Part shown: piece after piece, positions 1-8,061 of the stretch
Position numbering within the stretch: the first letter of the stretch is position 1
How the letters are laid out: each line of letters begins with the position of its first letter
Source of the DNA: G965267185 sp965267185
Lineage (GTDB): Bacteria; Pseudomonadota; Alphaproteobacteria; UBA6615
Assembly: GCA_965267185.1 (NCBI GenBank)
Contig: OZ253937.1
Span: forward strand, 3,348,001 to 3,412,000
DNA length: 64,000 nucleotides
Direction: 5' to 3'
Translations under genes and position numbers: made by a program
Notes under the pieces: model-generated
What the model was told of the DNA's origin: nothing
What the model saw: only the letters and a program-made list of their open reading frames with translations
Databases searched by the model: none

Positions 1-2
1 CG

Positions 3-1151
3 GCGGCGCAGACCGAAACATGGGACGACGTCGTCAGTAAGGCCAGGGGTCAGACGGTGTTTTGGAACGCCTGGGCAGGTGACGAACGCATCAACGCCTA
101 CATCGCCTGGGCGGGCGCGGAAGTCGAGAAGCGCTACGGCGTCACGGTACAACACGTAAAACTGTCAGATACGGCCGAGGCCGTATCGCGGGTGGTGGCG
201 GAAAAGGCAGCGGGGCGAACCTCGGGCGGTTCGGTCGATCTCATTTGGATCAACGGTGAGAACTTCGCTGCGATGAAGCGCAACAATTTGTTGCACGGTC
301 CGTGGACCGAGAGTGCACCGAACTATCGTTTCGTCGATACTGTTGGCAAGAAAACGACAACGGTCGATTTCACTATTCCGGTTGACGGTTTGGAAGCGCC
401 CTGGGGCATGGCGCAGTTCGTGTTTATGTACGATAGCGCGTCGTTGCCGACACCGCCGACATCGATAACAGGGTTGCTCGACTGGGCGGTACGGAACCCC
501 GGGCGCTTCAGCTACCCACAACCGCCCAATTTCCTGGGCACGACATTTCTAAAGCAGGCGCTGATCGGGCTGGTCGATGATCCTGCGATCCTGCAGCGGC
601 CGGTCGACCCTGAACGATTCGAAGCCGTGTCCGCCCCGCTCTGGGCGTATCTCGATACGTTGCATCCGAACCTGTGGCGGTCGGGCAAGGTGTTTCCGCA
701 AAACGGCCCGGCGCAGCATCGCTTGCTCGACGATGGCGAGGTCGATATCGCCCTGTCGTTCCAGCCGTCAGAAGCTTCGAGCTTGATTGCGCGCGGCGCG
801 TTGCCCGACACGGTGCGCACCTTTGTGTTGGACGGCGGCACTGTCGGCAACACGAGTTTCTTGGCCGTACCATTCAATGCGAAGGCCCGCGAAGGCGCGA
901 TGGTGCTGGCGGATTTCCTGATGTCGCCCGAAGCCCAGGCGCGTAAGCAGAACCCGGAATTCTGGGGCAGCGGTACAGTCCTTGCGATCGATAAGCTGCC
1001 GGAGCCGGAGCAAAATCGCTTTGCCGATCTGAAGCTCGGCGTCGCGACACTGCCCCCCGACAAGCTTGGCAAGACATTATTGGAGCCTCACACATCATGG
1101 GTGGCCGCCCTCGAAGAGGAATGGGCGAAACGTTACGCCGCTGGTAGATAA
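3..1151 (+). CDS. ABC transporter substrate-binding protein, YnjB-like (5' partial)
   Basis: Periplasmic solute-binding protein of a YnjBCD-type ABC importer. The frame is open to the window edge: codons before the GTG at 57 read AAQTETWDDVVSKARGQT and run straight into the conserved VFWNAWAGDERINAYIAW segment, so the GTG is not the start and the gene begins upstream of the window. The visible part looks like the mature protein just after a signal-peptide cleavage site (an AA pair at the edge). The rest has the length and flow of an iron/thiamine-type extracellular binding protein. Neighbours are a TSUP gene and a YnjC-like permease in the same direction. The substrate of YnjBCD systems is not firmly established, so I do not name one. 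Confidence 0.85.
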   Translation, partial: AAQTETWDDVVSKARGQTVFWNAWAGDERINAYIAWAGAEVEKRYGVTVQHVKLSDTAEAVSRVVAEKAAGRTSGGSVDLIWINGENFAAMKRNNLLHGPWTESAPNYRFVDTVGKKTTTVDFTIPVDGLEAPWGMAQFVFMYDSASLPTPPTSITGLLDWAVRNPGRFSYPQPPNFLGTTFLKQALIGLVDDPAILQRPVDPERFEAVSAPLWAYLDTLHPNLWRSGKVFPQNGPAQHRLLDDGEVDIALSFQPSEASSLIARGALPDTVRTFVLDGGTVGNTSFLAVPFNAKAREGAMVLADFLMSPEAQARKQNPEFWGSGTVLAIDKLPEPEQNRFADLKLGVATLPPDKLGKTLLEPHTSWVAALEEEWAKRYAAGR

Positions 1152-1175
1152 GCCGCCCGCGTCCCGCGCTCGACC

Positions 1176-1934
1176 ATGCTGGGCTCGGCTTACGGAGCGA
1201 CCGACCTTGCGGTAATCGCCGCCGTTTTCTTGTTTGCCGGTGCCGTCAAAGGCGTCGTCGGGTTGGGCCTGCCTACCGTCGCCATCGGTCTGCTGACGGC
1301 GCTCATCGGGCTTTCCGACGGCATCGTGCTGATGGTGGTTCCCTCCATCGTGACCAACATCTGGCAGGCGGTGGCCGGGGCGGCGTTACCGGCGATATTG
1401 CGCCGGCTTTGGATTTACCTGCTGATGATATTTGCCGGCGCCTGGGTTGGTGTGAATATTTTTGGGCGCAGCGATGCCGCGGTTTTGACGGCGTTGCTGG
1501 GCGTGTTGCTCTGTGCCTTCGCGATATACGGCCTCATATCGCCTGCCTTGCCGGCGCCGGGCCGGCGCGAGCGTTGGCTGTCGCCTTTTCTGGGCGTGAT
1601 CAACGGAACACTGACCGGACTGACGGGAACGTTTTTCATGCCCGGGGTGCCGTATCTCCAGGCGCTCGGGTTCGCGCGCGATGCCATGGTTCAGGCGATG
1701 GGCGTGCTGTTCCTGGTCTCTACCGTGGCGCTGGCGGTCGCGCTGGCCGGTCATGGCCGGTTGGAAACCGAGGTCGGCATTATATCGGCGTTGGCGACAT
1801 TGCCTGCTTTGCTCGGCATGGTTTTCGGCGCGGGCATTCGGCGTCGGCTGTCGGAGGAGCGGTTCCGCCTGTTCATGTTCGTCGCCCTCCTGTTGCTCGG
1901 CGTCTACATCGCCGCGCGCGCGTTGGTGTTTTGA
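1176..1934 (+). CDS. TSUP family (TauE/SafE-like) membrane transporter
   Basis: Integral inner-membrane protein of 252 residues with about eight hydrophobic segments arranged as two halves, as in the sulfite exporter TauE/SafE family. Glycine-rich helices at the N-terminus (FLFAGAVKGVVGLGLPTVA) and the related stretch GVINGTLTGLTGTFFMPG in the second half are typical of this family, which exports small anions such as sulfite or sulfoacetate. It lies 24 bp after the binding-protein gene and 21 bp before the permease gene, so the three are probably cotranscribed. A TSUP gene inside a YnjBC pair is unusual. The substrate is unknown. Confidence 0.8.
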   Translation: MLGSAYGATDLAVIAAVFLFAGAVKGVVGLGLPTVAIGLLTALIGLSDGIVLMVVPSIVTNIWQAVAGAALPAILRRLWIYLLMIFAGAWVGVNIFGRSDAAVLTALLGVLLCAFAIYGLISPALPAPGRRERWLSPFLGVINGTLTGLTGTFFMPGVPYLQALGFARDAMVQAMGVLFLVSTVALAVALAGHGRLETEVGIISALATLPALLGMVFGAGIRRRLSEERFRLFMFVALLLLGVYIAARALVF

Positions 1935-1955
1935 TCCGATGGAGCGTTTCGGAAC

Positions 1956-3695
1956 ATGAGCGTTGCGCAAATCGCAGCCGAAGAGACGCCGCCACGCCGC
2001 CGGCGGACCTCGGCGTTACGGGCGATTCCGCTGATCACATTGCTGCTATTCCTGGGGCCGGTCGCGGCGGGGTTAATCGGGACGCTGTTACCCGCGTTCG
2101 GGTATCTCCCGGCGCTTGGCGGTGACACGCTCTCCTGGGCGCCTTGGCGAGCGCTGTTCGACGCCCCAGGTCTCGCCGATTCGGTGCGTCTATCGTTCAC
2201 CACGGGTCTGGCGACGACCGCGATCTCGCTTGCCGTGGTGATCCTGTTCTGCGCCGGTTGGCATGGCACAAGCGGGTTTAGTCGCGTGCAGCGCTTGCTG
2301 TCTCCGTTGCTGTCGGTACCCCATGTCACCGTCGCTTTCGGACTGGCCTTTGTGCTCGCGCCAAGCGGATGGATTTTGCGCCTGGTGTCGCCGTGGGCCA
2401 CCGATCTGACGCGCCCCCCCGATGTGATTATCGCCCAAGATCCGGCGGGACTGACTTTGATCGCAGGCTTGGTAATCAAGGAAATTCCATTTCTGTTTCT
2501 CATGACCTTGGCGGCAATCGGCCAAGTGGATGCCGCCCGCACGCGCACTATGGCGCGGACGCTCGGCTATGGGCCCGTCGCGGCCTGGCTCAAGGCAGTG
2601 TTTCCGCAGGTCTATCCGCAGATCCGGCTACCGGTGTTTGCCGTTCTGGCATACGCCGTGTCGGTCGTGGACGTCGCGATTGTGCTGGCGCCGACAACCC
2701 CGCCGCCGCTGGCGGTGCAGCTGGTGCGCTGGTTCAACGATCCCGAGTTGGCGATGCGTTTCGTTGCCTCGGCGGGCGCCATCCTGCAACTCGCCATCGT
2801 CGCGGGGGCCATGGTGGCATGGTGGCTGGGTGAGCGGGCCGCGATTTGTCTCGGCCGAATGTGGATTCGCACCGGCTGGCGGTGGCGGCGCGATGCTTGG
2901 CTACGCCGCGCCGCCGCTATTGCCCTGATCGGCGGTTTCGCCACGGCGTTCTTCAGCTTACTCAGCATGGCCTTATGGTCGGTAGCGGGGCGCTGGCGAT
3001 TTCCGCAAGCCCTGCCCGAGGGATTGAGCCTCGCCACCTGGATGGGCAACGCAGATCGTCTAACTGCTGCTGGTTGGAATACTCTAAGCGTCGGACTCGC
3101 CGCCGCCGCAGTTGCCTTGGTCTTCGCCATCGGGTGTTTGGAGAACGAGGCCCGCTTCGGCCGGAGGGCCACCAACCGCGCGCTTCTACTGCTCTACCTG
3201 CCGTTGCTCGTGCCCCAGGTCGCGTTTTTGTTCGGCGCCCAAGTCTTGCTCATCGTGCTCGATATCGACGGACGGTGGCTGGCTGTTGCCTGGAGCCATC
3301 TCGTGTTCGTTCTGCCCTACGTGTTTCTGTCGCTGGCCGATCCCTACCGCGCGTGGGATGATCGCTATGCGCGTACGGCGCTGTGTCTGGGCTCGCGGCC
3401 CTGGCGGGTGTTGCGCTGCGTCAAGCTACCGATGCTGCTGCGCCCGATCCTGGTCGCCGTCGCCGTCGGGTTTGCGGTCAGCGTGGGCCTTTACTTGCCG
3501 ACCCTGTTCGCCGGTGCAGGCCGCTTCGACACCTTAACGACCGAAGCCGTGAGCTTGGCTGCGAGTGGCAACCGGCGGGTGATCGGCGCCTACGCGCTCA
3601 TGCAAATGCTATTGCCGTTCCTTGCTTTCGCCCTGGCGGCGGCGGTGCCGGCCTGGATGTTCCGCCACCGACGCGGGCTGCGGGTAACACACTAA
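1956..3695 (+). CDS. ABC transporter permease, YnjC-like, two fused permease domains
   Basis: 579-residue inner-membrane protein made of two tandem binding-protein-dependent permease domains (about residues 20-290 and 315-570), about twelve transmembrane segments in total. Each half carries an EAA-type cytoplasmic loop that would contact the ATPase: ARTLGYGPVAAWLKAVFPQ near residue 205 and ARTALCLGSRPWRVLRCVKL near residue 470. Fused permeases of this kind are seen in YnjC, ThiP and FbpB-type importers; with the YnjB-like partner upstream, YnjC is the best match. No ATPase gene follows: the next gene is maiA after an 82-bp gap. The YnjD-like subunit must lie upstream of the window or elsewhere. 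Confidence 0.85.
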   Translation: MSVAQIAAEETPPRRRRTSALRAIPLITLLLFLGPVAAGLIGTLLPAFGYLPALGGDTLSWAPWRALFDAPGLADSVRLSFTTGLATTAISLAVVILFCAGWHGTSGFSRVQRLLSPLLSVPHVTVAFGLAFVLAPSGWILRLVSPWATDLTRPPDVIIAQDPAGLTLIAGLVIKEIPFLFLMTLAAIGQVDAARTRTMARTLGYGPVAAWLKAVFPQVYPQIRLPVFAVLAYAVSVVDVAIVLAPTTPPPLAVQLVRWFNDPELAMRFVASAGAILQLAIVAGAMVAWWLGERAAICLGRMWIRTGWRWRRDAWLRRAAAIALIGGFATAFFSLLSMALWSVAGRWRFPQALPEGLSLATWMGNADRLTAAGWNTLSVGLAAAAVALVFAIGCLENEARFGRRATNRALLLLYLPLLVPQVAFLFGAQVLLIVLDIDGRWLAVAWSHLVFVLPYVFLSLADPYRAWDDRYARTALCLGSRPWRVLRCVKLPMLLRPILVAVAVGFAVSVGLYLPTLFAGAGRFDTLTTEAVSLAASGNRRVIGAYALMQMLLPFLAFALAAAVPAWMFRHRRGLRVTH

Positions 3696-3777
3696 CTTGC
3701 CGCCGCTTGACAGGCGCTGCGGGCCGCTGGCCAACTGCGCGCAACGACAACACCGAAACTCCCGGGAGAGACCCTAA

Positions 3778-4428
3778 ATGAAACTGTACGGTTACTGGCG
3801 CTCGCTCGCCGCTTTTCGCGTGCGCATCGCTCTCAACCTCAAAGGTATTCCCTTCGATGTCGAATCGATGGACCTGGTGAAGGGCGATCAATTCAGCGAC
3901 GCCTACCGCAAGATCAATCCGCAAATGGTGGTGCCGGCGCTGGTCGACGGCGACACCGTGCTCACCCAATCCATGGCGATCCTCGAATATCTCGACGAAA
4001 CCCATCCCGAACCGCCGCTCCTGCCAACCGATCCCGCCGAGCGGGCGCGGGTGCGCTCGATCTGTCTGATCTCGGCAGCCGATACTCATCCGTTGGTGGT
4101 GCCGCGCATCCGCAAATACATCACCCAGGATCTGGGCCATAGCGAGGAAGAGCTAACGGCGTGGATCCACAATTGGATGACAAAGGGCCTGGCCGCTATC
4201 GAAGAACAACTCGCTGACAATCCGGCCACCGGCACTTACTGCCATGGTGACAGCGTTACCATGGCCGACTTGTGTGTGGTGCCCCAGGTCGGCGCGTCGC
4301 GCCTGTTCGGAATCGATATCGACGCATACCCGACCAACAAGCGCATCTTCGAAGCGTGCATGCAGGTCCCGGCGTTTTTCGATGCCCGCCCCCAGGCGCA
4401 GCCAGACTTTCCGGAAGACATGAAATGA
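3778..4428 (+). CDS. maiA: maleylacetoacetate isomerase (zeta-class GST)
   Basis: 216-residue zeta-class glutathione transferase that isomerises maleylacetoacetate to fumarylacetoacetate in tyrosine/homogentisate or gentisate breakdown. The N-terminal thioredoxin-like half starts MKLYGYWRSLAAFRVRIAL, where Ser9 stands in the family's glutathione-activating SSCS-like position; the VVPALVDGDTVLTQSMAIL stretch is the usual cis-Pro and glutathione gamma-glutamyl binding region. The C-terminal half is all-helical with the DxxxxP-type ending. A purine-rich ribosome binding site (gggagag) precedes the ATG. Its stop overlaps the start of the next gene (ATGA), so the two are translationally coupled. 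No fumarylacetoacetase or dioxygenase gene is nearby. Confidence 0.85.
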   Translation: MKLYGYWRSLAAFRVRIALNLKGIPFDVESMDLVKGDQFSDAYRKINPQMVVPALVDGDTVLTQSMAILEYLDETHPEPPLLPTDPAERARVRSICLISAADTHPLVVPRIRKYITQDLGHSEEELTAWIHNWMTKGLAAIEEQLADNPATGTYCHGDSVTMADLCVVPQVGASRLFGIDIDAYPTNKRIFEACMQVPAFFDARPQAQPDFPEDMK

Positions 4429-4853
4429 GCGATCTGACGGTTCCGTCGCGCAAACTCACCCATGACGGCATTCGCAAACTGATGGATGCCGCCATCGCCA
4501 AAGCCACCGAGATGGATGTGCCTGTGGGTATCGCCATTGCGGGCGACGGCGCGCGCATCGTCGGCTATATCCTGATGGATGGCGCCCGCCCGCTGGCTCA
4601 GGAATCGGCGTCCGCCAAGGCAATGACGGCGGCGAGCCACCGCATGCCGACCCATAAAATTCCTTATGACGTAGGCATGGGCCTTTCGGTAACCACCCAG
4701 GGCAAGGTCATCCCCCTACGCGGCGGATTGCCGATTGTCTTCGATGGCCATTGCGTCGGCGGCATCGGTTGCGGGTCGGGCACGGGCGAGGAGGACGAAA
4801 TTATCGGCCGCGCGGCGCTCGCTGCTGTCGGTGCCGACGCTCCCGAGGAATAA
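4425..4853 (+). CDS. GlcG/HbpS family heme-binding-like protein (DUF336)
   Basis: 142-residue protein of the GlcG/HbpS family. I chose the ATG at 4425 because it overlaps the maiA stop in an ATGA junction and gives the normal family length; a longer frame upstream lies inside maiA and is not plausible. The central AQESASAKAMTAASHRMPT and the ending GGLPIVFDGHCVGGIGCGSG are typical of the family fold. Members bind heme or act as accessory proteins next to oxidoreductases, and many have no known role. Coupling to maiA suggests a minor role in aromatic or thiol-related catabolism, but that is inference. Confidence 0.8.
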   Translation: MSDLTVPSRKLTHDGIRKLMDAAIAKATEMDVPVGIAIAGDGARIVGYILMDGARPLAQESASAKAMTAASHRMPTHKIPYDVGMGLSVTTQGKVIPLRGGLPIVFDGHCVGGIGCGSGTGEEDEIIGRAALAAVGADAPEE

Positions 4854-4875
4854 GACCCAACAGCGCGCGCACAGG

Positions 4876-5580
4876 CTAGCGTAAGTCGAACAGAACGAAT
4901 TCGGCATCATCGTCGCCCGTTGCCGTGATCTCAACGGAGGTTTCTTCGGTGACAGCGGCGCCATCGCCGGCTCGGAGCGCTGCTCCGTTGACCGTTACAG
5001 CACCCCGCGCCACTTGGACCCACGCCCGCCGGCCGGCAGCCAGTTCATGACGAACGGTTTCACCGCTGGCCAATATCGATGCGTAGAGCGCGGCGTCCTG
5101 ATGGATACGTAGCGAACCGTCTCGGCCATCGGGTGAAACGATGAGCCGCAGTTGGTTGCGTTTATCGGAATCGGAGAATAGTTGCTGCTCGTATCCCGGC
5201 TCGATGCCAGCGTGCTCCGGGATAACCCAGATCTGGAAGAAATGCGCGGGCGCCTCGTCCGAGGCGTTGTACTCGCTGTGCATGACCCCGGTACCGGCGC
5301 TCATGCGTTGCACTTCGCCTTCGCCGATGACCATGTGGTTGCCAAGCGTGTCGCGGTGCTTGAGCGCACCTTCAAGGACATAGGAGATGATCTCCATATC
5401 CTGATGGCCGTGGGTATCGAAGCCACGCGATGGTGCGATTGTATCCTCGTTGATGACCCGCAAATCGCCGAAACCCATTTGATCGGGATCATAATATTCG
5501 GCGAACGAGAAGCTGTGGCGGCTCTTGAGCCAATCCAACTCGGCCAAGCCGCGATCTGCGCTGTGTCGTACGGTGATCAT
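4876..5580 (-). CDS. pirin family protein (YhhW-like quercetinase type)
   Basis: 234-residue bicupin of the pirin family. All four metal ligands of the N-terminal cupin are visible: His57 and His59 (FDTHGHQDMEII), His101 and Glu103 (VMHSEYN). Bacterial homologues such as YhhW have quercetin 2,3-dioxygenase activity; other pirins respond to oxidative stress. A strong GGAGG ribosome binding site lies upstream of the ATG. The gene is 32 bp downstream of doxX on the same strand, and the pair diverges from a LysR-type regulator, a common arrangement that points to regulation by that protein. Confidence 0.9.
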   Translation of the reverse strand: MITVRHSADRGLAELDWLKSRHSFSFAEYYDPDQMGFGDLRVINEDTIAPSRGFDTHGHQDMEIISYVLEGALKHRDTLGNHMVIGEGEVQRMSAGTGVMHSEYNASDEAPAHFFQIWVIPEHAGIEPGYEQQLFSDSDKRNQLRLIVSPDGRDGSLRIHQDAALYASILASGETVRHELAAGRRAWVQVARGAVTVNGAALRAGDGAAVTEETSVEITATGDDDAEFVLFDLR

Positions 5581-5612
5581 GATATTACCTCCTACCTAAC
5601 TATGCTGTGGCG

Positions 5613-6074
5613 TTAAAACTCGCGGCCGATGCGGGCGTCGAGCGAATAGTGCCCGCCGCCGCGCAGAACGAACCCCAGTGCGATAAGCCCCCACAACAGC
5701 GGATACTCATAGCCGCCGTTGGTCCAGAAAAACCCGTTGCTCAAGTGAACGTGAAAGGTCGCGACGGCCATCAGAACAACGATCGCTAAGGCCGCTGGCC
5801 GCGTCAAAAGACCGAGCGCCAGGAATAGACCACCGACAAATTCGGTGAGACCGAGCAGGACCGCTGCCGGAAGCGCTGGTTCGATACCGATCTGAGCGAG
5901 AAAATTAGCGGTGCCGGAGAGGCCACCGCCGCCGAACACGCCGAATAGCTTCTGCGCGCCATGGGGCATGAGAAACAGGCCGGCGGCTCCGCGGATCAAG
6001 GGTTCGCCATAGGCGTTCAGACGTTCGTGGACGGCGCCGAGGGCAGGAATCATCGGTTGGGCGGTGTCGTTCAT
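5613..6074 (-). CDS. DoxX family membrane protein
   Basis: 153-residue inner-membrane protein with four predicted transmembrane helices, matching the DoxX/YphA family. A hydrophilic N-terminus (MNDTAQPMIPALGAVHERLN) is followed by the family-typical LFLMPHGAQKLFG segment and the ALGLLTRPAALAIVVLMAVA helices. The exact function of DoxX proteins is unsettled; several are linked to thiol or oxidative stress. It is the first gene of a two-gene unit with pirin and is transcribed away from the LysR gene across a shared intergenic region with a long inverted repeat. The ribosome binding site GGAG is 8 bp before the ATG. Confidence 0.85.
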   Translation of the reverse strand: MNDTAQPMIPALGAVHERLNAYGEPLIRGAAGLFLMPHGAQKLFGVFGGGGLSGTANFLAQIGIEPALPAAVLLGLTEFVGGLFLALGLLTRPAALAIVVLMAVATFHVHLSNGFFWTNGGYEYPLLWGLIALGFVLRGGGHYSLDARIGREF

Positions 6075-6176
6075 TACAGAATCTCCAGCAAATAAATGTT
6101 CATTCCGGGCCCTCTCTTGGGCGCGGCAAATATGTAAGTGGGGTTTTTCGGTTTATAATTCGCGCATAATGAATAA

Positions 6177-6201
6177 TATTATCCACGAATTGTGGATAAT
6201 A
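6177..6201. promoter_or_regulatory. 25-bp inverted repeat, candidate LysR operator
   Basis: Perfect 10-bp arms (TATTATCCAC / GTGGATAATA) around a 5-bp GAATT centre. It sits between the divergent doxX and lysR genes, ending 9 bp before the lysR ATG, a position suited to autorepression plus control of doxX-pirin. The surrounding DNA is AT-rich, with a TATAAT-like hexamer at 6154-6159. Confidence 0.6.
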
Positions 6202-6210
6202 AGGTTTCAC

Positions 6211-7143
6211 ATGGATCGATTGGGAGAAATGGAAGTTTTCGCCGCGGTGGCGGAGCAAGGCAGCTTTACCGCTGCTGCTCGTCACCTCGGGGTCTCCACT
6301 TCGGCGGTCAGCAAATACGTAATCGCGCTGGAAGATCGGCTCGGGGTGCGTCTGCTCAATCGGACGACGCGGCGGCTTAGTCTCACTGAAGCCGGGCAGG
6401 ATTTTCGCGAATGGTGCGAGCGCATCGCCGCCGATGTTGCGGAAGCGGAACAATCGGTCGCGAGCCTGCAAGCAGAGCCGCGCGGCGTTTTGCGGGTGAA
6501 TGCGCCGATGTCGTTCGGACAGCTGCATCTGGGGCCGGTGCTGTCCGACTTTCTCGATCGCTATCCCGGTGTGCATGTGGACATGACGATGACAGACCGG
6601 CGCATTGATATCGTCGAAGAAGGCTACGATATCGCTATCCGCATCGGGCCGCTGCCGGACTCTAGCCTGGTTGCCCGTACCCTGGCCTCGTCGCGCCGGG
6701 TTGTTTGTGCTGCGCCGGCCTACCTGGAGCGCCATGGCGTGCCGCGTACGCCGCAAGAGTTACGGGACCATAATTGTCTCGGCCATGTGTCGCAGCGAGG
6801 TGCAGAGGAATGGCCTTTCGTGGGAGACTGCGGCGAGGTGTTGGTGCGCACCTCCGGCACGCTCACCGTTAACAATGGCGATATGCTGCGGCTCGCCGCG
6901 CTGGCGGGAACGGGTTTGGCGCTTCTGCCGACGTTTATTGTCGGCCCCGACCTTGCGGACGGACGGTTGCGTGCGGTGTTGTGCGATTTCGAGCCGGCGC
7001 CACACCCCATCAGCGCGGTCTATGCTGCCGGTCGCCCCGTCGCAGCGAAGGTGCGCGCTTTTATCGACCACCTGGTGTCATGCTTCGGTATTACGCCCTA
7101 TTGGGATGAAGGCATCGACGCCGCCAATTTGCCAACGCCCTAG
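6211..7143 (+). CDS. LysR family transcriptional regulator
   Basis: 310-residue DNA-binding regulator. The N-terminal winged helix-turn-helix spans about residues 1-60 (MEVFAAVAEQGSFTAAARHL, then SAVSKYVIALEDRLGVRLLN), followed by a linker helix and a periplasmic-binding-like effector domain (about 90-300) of the CrgA/AaeR-like group. I start it at the ATG at 6211 because the family fold begins there; the longer in-frame extension back to 6064 would run through the divergent promoter. It diverges from doxX-pirin and probably controls that unit and itself through the inverted repeat just upstream. The effector is unknown. Confidence 0.9.
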   Translation: MDRLGEMEVFAAVAEQGSFTAAARHLGVSTSAVSKYVIALEDRLGVRLLNRTTRRLSLTEAGQDFREWCERIAADVAEAEQSVASLQAEPRGVLRVNAPMSFGQLHLGPVLSDFLDRYPGVHVDMTMTDRRIDIVEEGYDIAIRIGPLPDSSLVARTLASSRRVVCAAPAYLERHGVPRTPQELRDHNCLGHVSQRGAEEWPFVGDCGEVLVRTSGTLTVNNGDMLRLAALAGTGLALLPTFIVGPDLADGRLRAVLCDFEPAPHPISAVYAAGRPVAAKVRAFIDHLVSCFGITPYWDEGIDAANLPTP

Positions 7144-7173
7144 AGCGGTTCCATCTGACCAGGAACCGCTCTA
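7141..7173. terminator. bidirectional hairpin containing both convergent stop codons
   Basis: Perfect 12-bp arms (TAGAGCGGTTCC at 7141-7152, GGAACCGCTCTA at 7162-7173) with a 9-nt loop. The outer bases are the TAG stop of lysR on the plus strand and the TAG stop of the aldolase on the minus strand. There is no long U run, so termination strength is uncertain. Confidence 0.65.
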
Positions 7174-7974
7174 ATCGAGGGTCAGCGCCCGGAAAGCCTC
7201 GGCTTCCCGGCGCGCGCCGTCGAGCACAAACTTGGTATCCATGCCGCCGAAGTAGCAGGGGGCCACGCCCATTTTGATATAGCGCGCCACGATATCGAGG
7301 TCGCCGACGCCGGCCATCAGAATAGGCGTATTGTGCTTTTGCCCTGCGGCGATGACGGTTGCATATGCCTCCATCGTCTGCGGATGATCGTGCTGACCCG
7401 CGACCCCCAGATCGATGGTCAAGTCGTTGGTGCCGATCAGCAGCGCATCGATGCCGGAGACCGAGGCGATGGCGTCGGCATTCTCGACGCCGCGCCGGGA
7501 CTCGATCATCGCGATCAGCATGGTTTCGCTGTTTGCGGCCGAGACCATGTCGGCCAAGGGCATGGGAACGTAGCCCGTATGGGTGGTCAGGCCGGAGATC
7601 GAGCGCCGGCCCAGCGGCGGGAACCGGACGTTGCGTGCCAGCTCGACCGCCTGGTCACCGGTTTCGACGTCGGGCACGATGATGCCCAGCGCGCCGCAAT
7701 CGAGCGCTCGCGCAATTTCGTGCTGGTTGTGGCCGCGGACACGCACCATCGGTGTAATCCCCATCTCGAGCGCTGCGCTGAGGATCTGGGCGGTCGAATC
7801 ACCGTCGATCGGGGAGTGCTGAGTGTCGACGTAAAACGCGTCGTGGCCGGTGGCTTTAGTAATTTTGACCGCATCGACCGTCCGTGCCAGACGAAAGCTG
7901 ATCACCGAGCACCGCTTACCGTCGAGCACCAGATGTTTGAAGTGATTGCGGGCGTAGGGCGACGTGTCGTTCAT
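7171..7974 (-). CDS. HpcH/HpaI family aldolase
   Basis: 267-residue TIM-barrel class II pyruvate-dependent aldolase (HpaI / 2-dehydro-3-deoxyglucarate aldolase family), which cleaves or forms 2-keto-3-deoxy acids with a divalent metal. Family features include FYVDTQHSPIDGD, GIIVPDVETGDQAVELARNV, the metal-site glutamate in MIAMIESRRGVEN-like context and the aspartate in LLIGTNDLTIDLGV. The start is the ATG at 7974, preceded by an aaagga ribosome binding site; an upstream in-frame start at 8034 lies in the divergent promoter region. It diverges from the AMACR-like gene, with 87 bp between the starts. The substrate cannot be deduced. Confidence 0.85.
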   Translation of the reverse strand: MNDTSPYARNHFKHLVLDGKRCSVISFRLARTVDAVKITKATGHDAFYVDTQHSPIDGDSTAQILSAALEMGITPMVRVRGHNQHEIARALDCGALGIIVPDVETGDQAVELARNVRFPPLGRRSISGLTTHTGYVPMPLADMVSAANSETMLIAMIESRRGVENADAIASVSGIDALLIGTNDLTIDLGVAGQHDHPQTMEAYATVIAAGQKHNTPILMAGVGDLDIVARYIKMGVAPCYFGGMDTKFVLDGARREAEAFRALTLD

Positions 7975-8061
7975 GGTGGCGTTTCCTTTGGCTGGATACT
8001 GCTCTGTGCACGTAGGGTTGTTATACTGAACCATAAAAGCGGCTCGGGGGAGAACGAAACC

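Noticed and set aside
6181..6200. DnaA boxes or a replication origin between doxX and lysR
   Set aside because: The TTATCCACA-like sequences are halves of one palindrome. No dnaA, parAB, gidA or other boxes are nearby; a regulator site is simpler.
7333..8061. N-terminal extension of the AMACR-like gene
   Set aside because: The extension is antisense to the aldolase gene and has no family similarity; the ribosome binding site and family start point to 8062.
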